From NCBI GenBank assembly GCA_963995525.1, contig OZ023210.1, forward strand, positions 8,204,586 through 8,268,585: 64,000 bases of DNA, read 5' to 3'. The DNA comes from Escarpia spicata (Eukaryota > Annelida > Polychaeta > Sabellida > Siboglinidae). The notes below the pieces were generated by a model. That model was not told the DNA's origin and did no database searches. It saw nothing but the letters and a program-made list of their open reading frames with translations. Shown piece by piece: positions 60,140 through 64,000 of this stretch. A program made the position numbers and the translations under genes. Positions within the stretch are counted from its first letter, which is position 1. Each line of letters opens with the position of its first letter.

Positions 60140-61750
60140 GTGTTACTTCTTACAAAAATCGCATGCGTTTTTATCGTACTCATTAATGTCCGTGTCGCTA
60201 TTGCGTGTTGTCGCCAGCTCCTGGTTCGTGTGGCAATGTCCTTAGCTCCCTTGCTGCTGATATATTACCAACGAAACGTCTCGAATGTTTGATTTCCTTT
60301 TTACCTGAATAATCTGCGATGTTCATAGCAGAACCGTCGGTTCAGCCTGCGACTCGCTCGCCATGTAAAATCGGTCCTAGTAACGTAACTGTTCCAAAGA
60401 CAGCAGTTGTCACCATTATGATATTGTTAACTTCATCTCGTTCCCACGATCATTCCATTCTGTTGTTGACGATGAATGCAGCAGATGATACATTTTGCAT
60501 AATTCACAGTGATGCCACCTGGGCAATGACTTACAACCTAGTTTGTCCATAAAAAAACAAGCAATTATGAAAACTGCCTTTGTGTTTATTTTTAAACGCA
60601 TCAGTTTGTATCTTGAAGAAATTTGGAATTCTAACAAAATACCTTTTTTTTTTTTTTTAAACACGTCACCAATTCGTTGATGAGATACCAATAGTTCATG
60701 GAAGCAAAGGAAGATATAGAAAGAGACGAAAGGACATTGACTCTTAGGAGGAGAAATGTTTACAATGCTCCAAAGCTAGCGTGTTCGTATAGAGATTCTT
60801 GACTACAAATACTTTTTGTTACTTGTAAAAACACCTGTTGGCGCATTCATATTGTGTAGATTCGCCACAAAACGATCGCTATGCACCCAAACACCCAAAA
60901 GGAGCTTGCTTTGGAGCAGCGCACGGGGGGGGGGTATCACAAACGTTCACACGGGGACGTCATTCGTAGGTTCTTACGTTCGAATGCTTCACGAAACCGG
61001 CCACGAGGTTTAGCGTAATTAATCAAGTTTTAGCGGTCAACGTGACCTAGCACAATGATTTTTGTCATCGATTCAGCACGTGGCAATGGCTATAATGTAG
61101 CTGAATTTCCAGGTGTAATTTAATAATCTTCTCCTTGTTCCTTCTCTGTTCTTCGTGACGGTTGGTTCATCGTCACATTTCTTGTCTACGAGTTCTGGTC
61201 ATCTGCCATTGCTCTCTGCCCCTGGGTATGTAGTAGTTCTTGTTCTTCCAATTCCCCGTCGCCCTCTGCTTTTCTCGCTCTCTCCGAGTCCATCCTCGGG
61301 TATTATGTCCTTTCATTGTTGCCGTCACGAATGTTCTTAGTTAATAAATCTCTCTCCCTCCCCCCCCCCTCTCTCCCCTCTCTTTCACACTACACTTCCT
61401 CACTGGGTCGTCCTTTAACCGCTACCCTCAATACACGTCGCATAATGAAGTAAGTACAGCTTTTGCCTAGTTAATCACCTTTCCATCAATAAACCTAACT
61501 GCCCTCGGATCAACTTCTTTCGTCCCCCATTCGTCCGTATACTGTCAGACTACCTTCCAGTTAGAACCATACGTGACACGACAGTGACTTATACGGAGAC
61601 CGTAGAAAATGATACTGATGTGATTAGATTCAATAAACAATGTACATGGTGGTTTCCTGCGCGTTAATAAACATGGAGATATTGATTTCAACTGAACTTA
61701 GAAAGTATACATAGTGGTTTTCAGTAATGTAATATACTTGGAAAATATTG
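60140..61750. other. Intron/intergenic, nothing recognised; poly-T 60646, poly-G 60926
   Basis: Homopolymer runs and pyrimidine-rich stretches (61350-61385) only. No exon or element signature. Confidence 0.45.
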
Positions 61751-61759
61751 ATTTAATCA

Positions 61760-62022
61760 TTAACGCACACACGCATACACATCCGCACGCGCGCGCACAC
61801 ACACGCTCGTTCGCACGCACGCAGATTTAAACACATGCGCATGCGTACGTATGCACGTACCAACGCACACGTACACACATTCAAACACACACGTACGTAT
61901 GCATGCGTGCACATACCAATGCACATGCTCGCACGCACGCACACACGTACACATATACACACTCTCACACACACACACACACACACACACGCACGCACGC
62001 ACGCACGCACGCACGCACACGT
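61760..62022. repeat. (CA)n/(CACG)n/(ACGT)-rich compound microsatellite
   Basis: Mixed CA, CACG, GCAC and TACG units up to 18 bp before the putative exon donor at 62045. Confidence 0.93.
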
Positions 62023-62045
62023 TCAATGACCCTCACGCCACTTAC

Positions 62046-62440
62046 CTGACGAGTAGCGTAAAGATCAGCGACACTCAATCGATGAATCCCCGGCCTATCT
62101 GCGGCCGGTTCATTGCCGCTAGATCGTCATCTCGGCGGTCAGCAGGTGTCTTGCATGGACAGAGACCACACAAATGAACGGCGCAAGCCGTGCGTCGAAA
62201 TGTAACCAACCGTTGGTCGTCAACTCTCCGGCTACGCTCTGGCTAATATCTTCAGTCTTCTGCTGGCGGTCTTGCCCGCTCGCCGACCCTGAAACACGTC
62301 AGACGAAGACTCGTGAACAACGAGCTACTAGCGAGTTCTTTGTGGCGAGAACACTACCGCCCGGACAACGCTGTCCGCGAATGCGAATCAATCGATAACG
62401 TCACTCCGAGGCATCGTTATCGTTGACGGATCGCGAACAA
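62046..62440 (-). other. Putative noncoding first exon and CpG-rich promoter region of the minus-strand gene
   Basis: On the minus strand TCGTCAG/GTAAGT at 62046/62045 is a strong 5' splice site. Upstream to about 62440 the sequence is richer in GC and CpG than its surroundings, with many short ATG frames that stop quickly and no long frame. This suggests a 5' UTR exon spliced to 56408. The transcription start is not determined and the link to the gene is inference. Confidence 0.45.
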
Positions 62441-62449
62441 TTCGAGCTA

Positions 62450-62965
62450 ATTTTCACCTTTGCATCTGAGACGACATGCCCACGTCCCATAATTACGTGC
62501 AAATTAGTTCATTAGGGATTGTCTTTACAGGTTGTCCCCCGCGGCGAAGTAGCCTGTTGTAACCTGTAGGTCAACGAAGTCTAGAGTTTGTCGAACGCCT
62601 TAGCGGCATGTGAGCAATGAAGCTGCAGCAACTCTCACGGTATCATAAACATGCACTTTTTTAATACAGACACACATACCCATCGGTTGGGGTCTGTCAT
62701 GGATGCGAATGCATCCCTCGCTGAGCAAAAGAGTACCGTATGGTTCTAACTGGAACAGTTCCGCTCAGAGGGAATCAGTTGTAGTTGGTTTAAAACGGTG
62801 ACATAAAACAAATTACTTGAGACATTATCAAAAACTGTGAGTGGCACTGCAAAACAAATCCCCAACACTATCCCTCCGTCGACTGCGAAAAATCCCCAAC
62901 TCTGTTTTATTTCAGACAAGCATTGTGTCCATATAAAAACATCGATAACAAATATATATATAAAT
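62450..62965. other. Intergenic, nothing recognised
   Basis: Unique-looking sequence; short frames only. Confidence 0.4.
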
Positions 62966-62970
62966 TATAA

Positions 62971-63083
62971 AAAAACAGGATATTTAAAAATTATACAAAG
63001 CCTTGCCCCACTGGTGCCGCAACTGTCGCAGTTGCGGCATCAGTGGGTCAAGGCTTTGTATAATTTTTTCATATCCTGTTTTT
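62971..63083. repeat. 113-bp near-perfect inverted repeat (hairpin), 55-bp arms, 3-bp loop
   Basis: The left arm starts AAAAACAGGATAT (62971) and the right arm ends ATATCCTGTTTTT (63083). The centre is GCCGCAACTG-TCG-CAGTTGCGGC. The arms align without gaps and differ at 4 of 55 positions, one of which would be a G-U wobble in RNA. It could be a hairpin MITE or a transcribed hairpin. No protein-coding potential. Confidence 0.93.
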
Positions 63084-63089
63084 ACTGTA

Positions 63090-64000
63090 TATGTCGCTAG
63101 TAACAATACTCTTAATAATTGTATTAACAGACCTGTAAATCCTCGTGATTAAGCTAAAAATGGCTGTTCTGATAATACATTTACATGATTTTATCTAGCT
63201 CTAGCAAACATGTGGCTAGCGCTACATCTCGTAGGCAGATTGTTCAATATCCTGTATGAATTGTTATAGGCAACAATAAATTGCTGAAAATAAACTTTTT
63301 ACAATTAACCCATAGCGCACACATATAGACATTACTGAAATAAGGAGTAAACAGCTTATTCTTCATAGCAGTGGGGCAAAAATGAAATTTTTGCCGTAAC
63401 ATGTTACTTTTGGCATAAAGAAGTCTCACTTTGGCCTGCATGTCAGCCTCATACCCAGAGGGCCAAGTGGGTTGAACAGACTTGGTATGCTGTAAAAGGT
63501 TTGCCTCCAAAACATTTATACATATATCTAGGTTCACAATCTAGGTGGACAACCTTGAAAATAGTTTTTTTATTTTTTATTTTAGCCCCCAAAGACGCCC
63601 GTCCAACCCCACAACGAACTAGCGTTGTAACACTTTCCGTTTAGATATTTTGCCCTTTTTTGAGCGATAACACAGGTGTGTTTACGCTCGAAAATGAACA
63701 GGTTAGTATCACAGACATGTCAAAAAGTGATGTCAGCAGTACGTGGATGTTTATAATATTTTCTTAAATAGGAAGACTTAGCATGTGAGAATGAGGTTCT
63801 AGGAGGCAGATGTGTTGCTGCGTGTCCTTAGTTTGTGCATCATCCAATTAAGATGTTTCGGCAATGTTTTGAATCCGGGCCCACCTCGATTTCGTCGTTA
63901 TAACTACATTTTTCCTAAATGTAATACATCAGTGCATTCATTCAGTAATTCCACATCATTTCAGGCATATAATGTTTAACAATATTGCGTGTAATAGCAC
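63090..64000. other. Intergenic, no supported gene
   Basis: AT-rich sequence. A minus-strand frame at 63244-63537 (97 codons) has no motif. It contains the short dispersed repeat at 63478. Confidence 0.45.
63478..63515. repeat. Dispersed repeat fragment shared with 25926-25965
   Basis: AGACTTGGTATGCTGTAAAA then GGTTTGCCTCCAA, same orientation as in the receptor intron copy. Confidence 0.5.

Overview
This window is animal nuclear DNA. Its genes are split by GT-AG introns and carry metazoan receptor domains (YWTD propellers, EGF-like modules). Intergenic and intronic DNA is packed with LINE fragments, a tRNA-derived SINE family, long microsatellites and several minisatellites. The repeat style, including LINEs of CR1/L2, RTE-like and Jockey-like types and one with a 2A-like motif, fits a marine invertebrate such as a cephalochordate, mollusc or other invertebrate. 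The sequence alone does not fix the species. I see no bacterial, organellar or viral genes, no rRNA and no intact tRNA gene.

Layout. 1-21.9 kb is gene-poor: a minus-strand LINE fragment (1-1.4 kb), a diverged tandem repeat (3.2-3.8 kb), a long (TG)n tract and an AT palindrome (5.5-5.8 kb), a decayed CR1-like LINE with an SGNH-hydrolase ORF1 (8.4-12.3 kb), a SINE (14.8-15.2 kb), about 1 kb of (TGAG)n (15.7-16.9 kb) and an L2/CR1-like LINE with a 2A-like motif (17.2-19.9 kb).

21.9-46.2 kb holds the main gene on the + strand: 16 consecutive exons of an LDL-receptor-related protein. I joined them by reading YWTD/EGF homology across splice sites. All junction phases agree and the total length stays in frame (1071 codons plus stop). 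The encoded part is propeller 1 (its N-terminal side lies outside the window or was not found), EGF, propeller 2, EGF, propeller 3, a Ser/Thr/Pro-rich stalk, one transmembrane helix and a cytoplasmic tail with an NPTY (NPxY-type) motif. Its introns carry a 3.45-kb minisatellite of 27-bp units with a 1431-bp higher-order period, a 29-bp minisatellite, a 36-bp minisatellite and several microsatellites, one of which begins exactly at a 5' splice site.

46.2-54.8 kb is intergenic with two more LINE remnants (49.2-51.2 kb and 51.4-52.1 kb). 54.9-62.4 kb carries a second gene on the minus strand: two coding exons of a 277-residue protein with two predicted membrane helices and a charged, repetitive C-terminal tail. 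A likely noncoding first exon lies near 62.0-62.4 kb. The intron between its two coding exons is almost entirely (TGAG)n, and its stop codon lies inside a small minisatellite. The long upstream intron contains another SINE copy, two LINE tails and long (TC)n and (TG)n arrays. A 113-bp near-perfect hairpin sits at 62.97-63.08 kb.

The two genes show no evidence of working together. I found no convincing new gene system. The most notable items are the LRP-like receptor with no LDLa repeats between its last propeller and the membrane, the minisatellite architecture, the dispersed SINE family and the perfectly centred hairpin.
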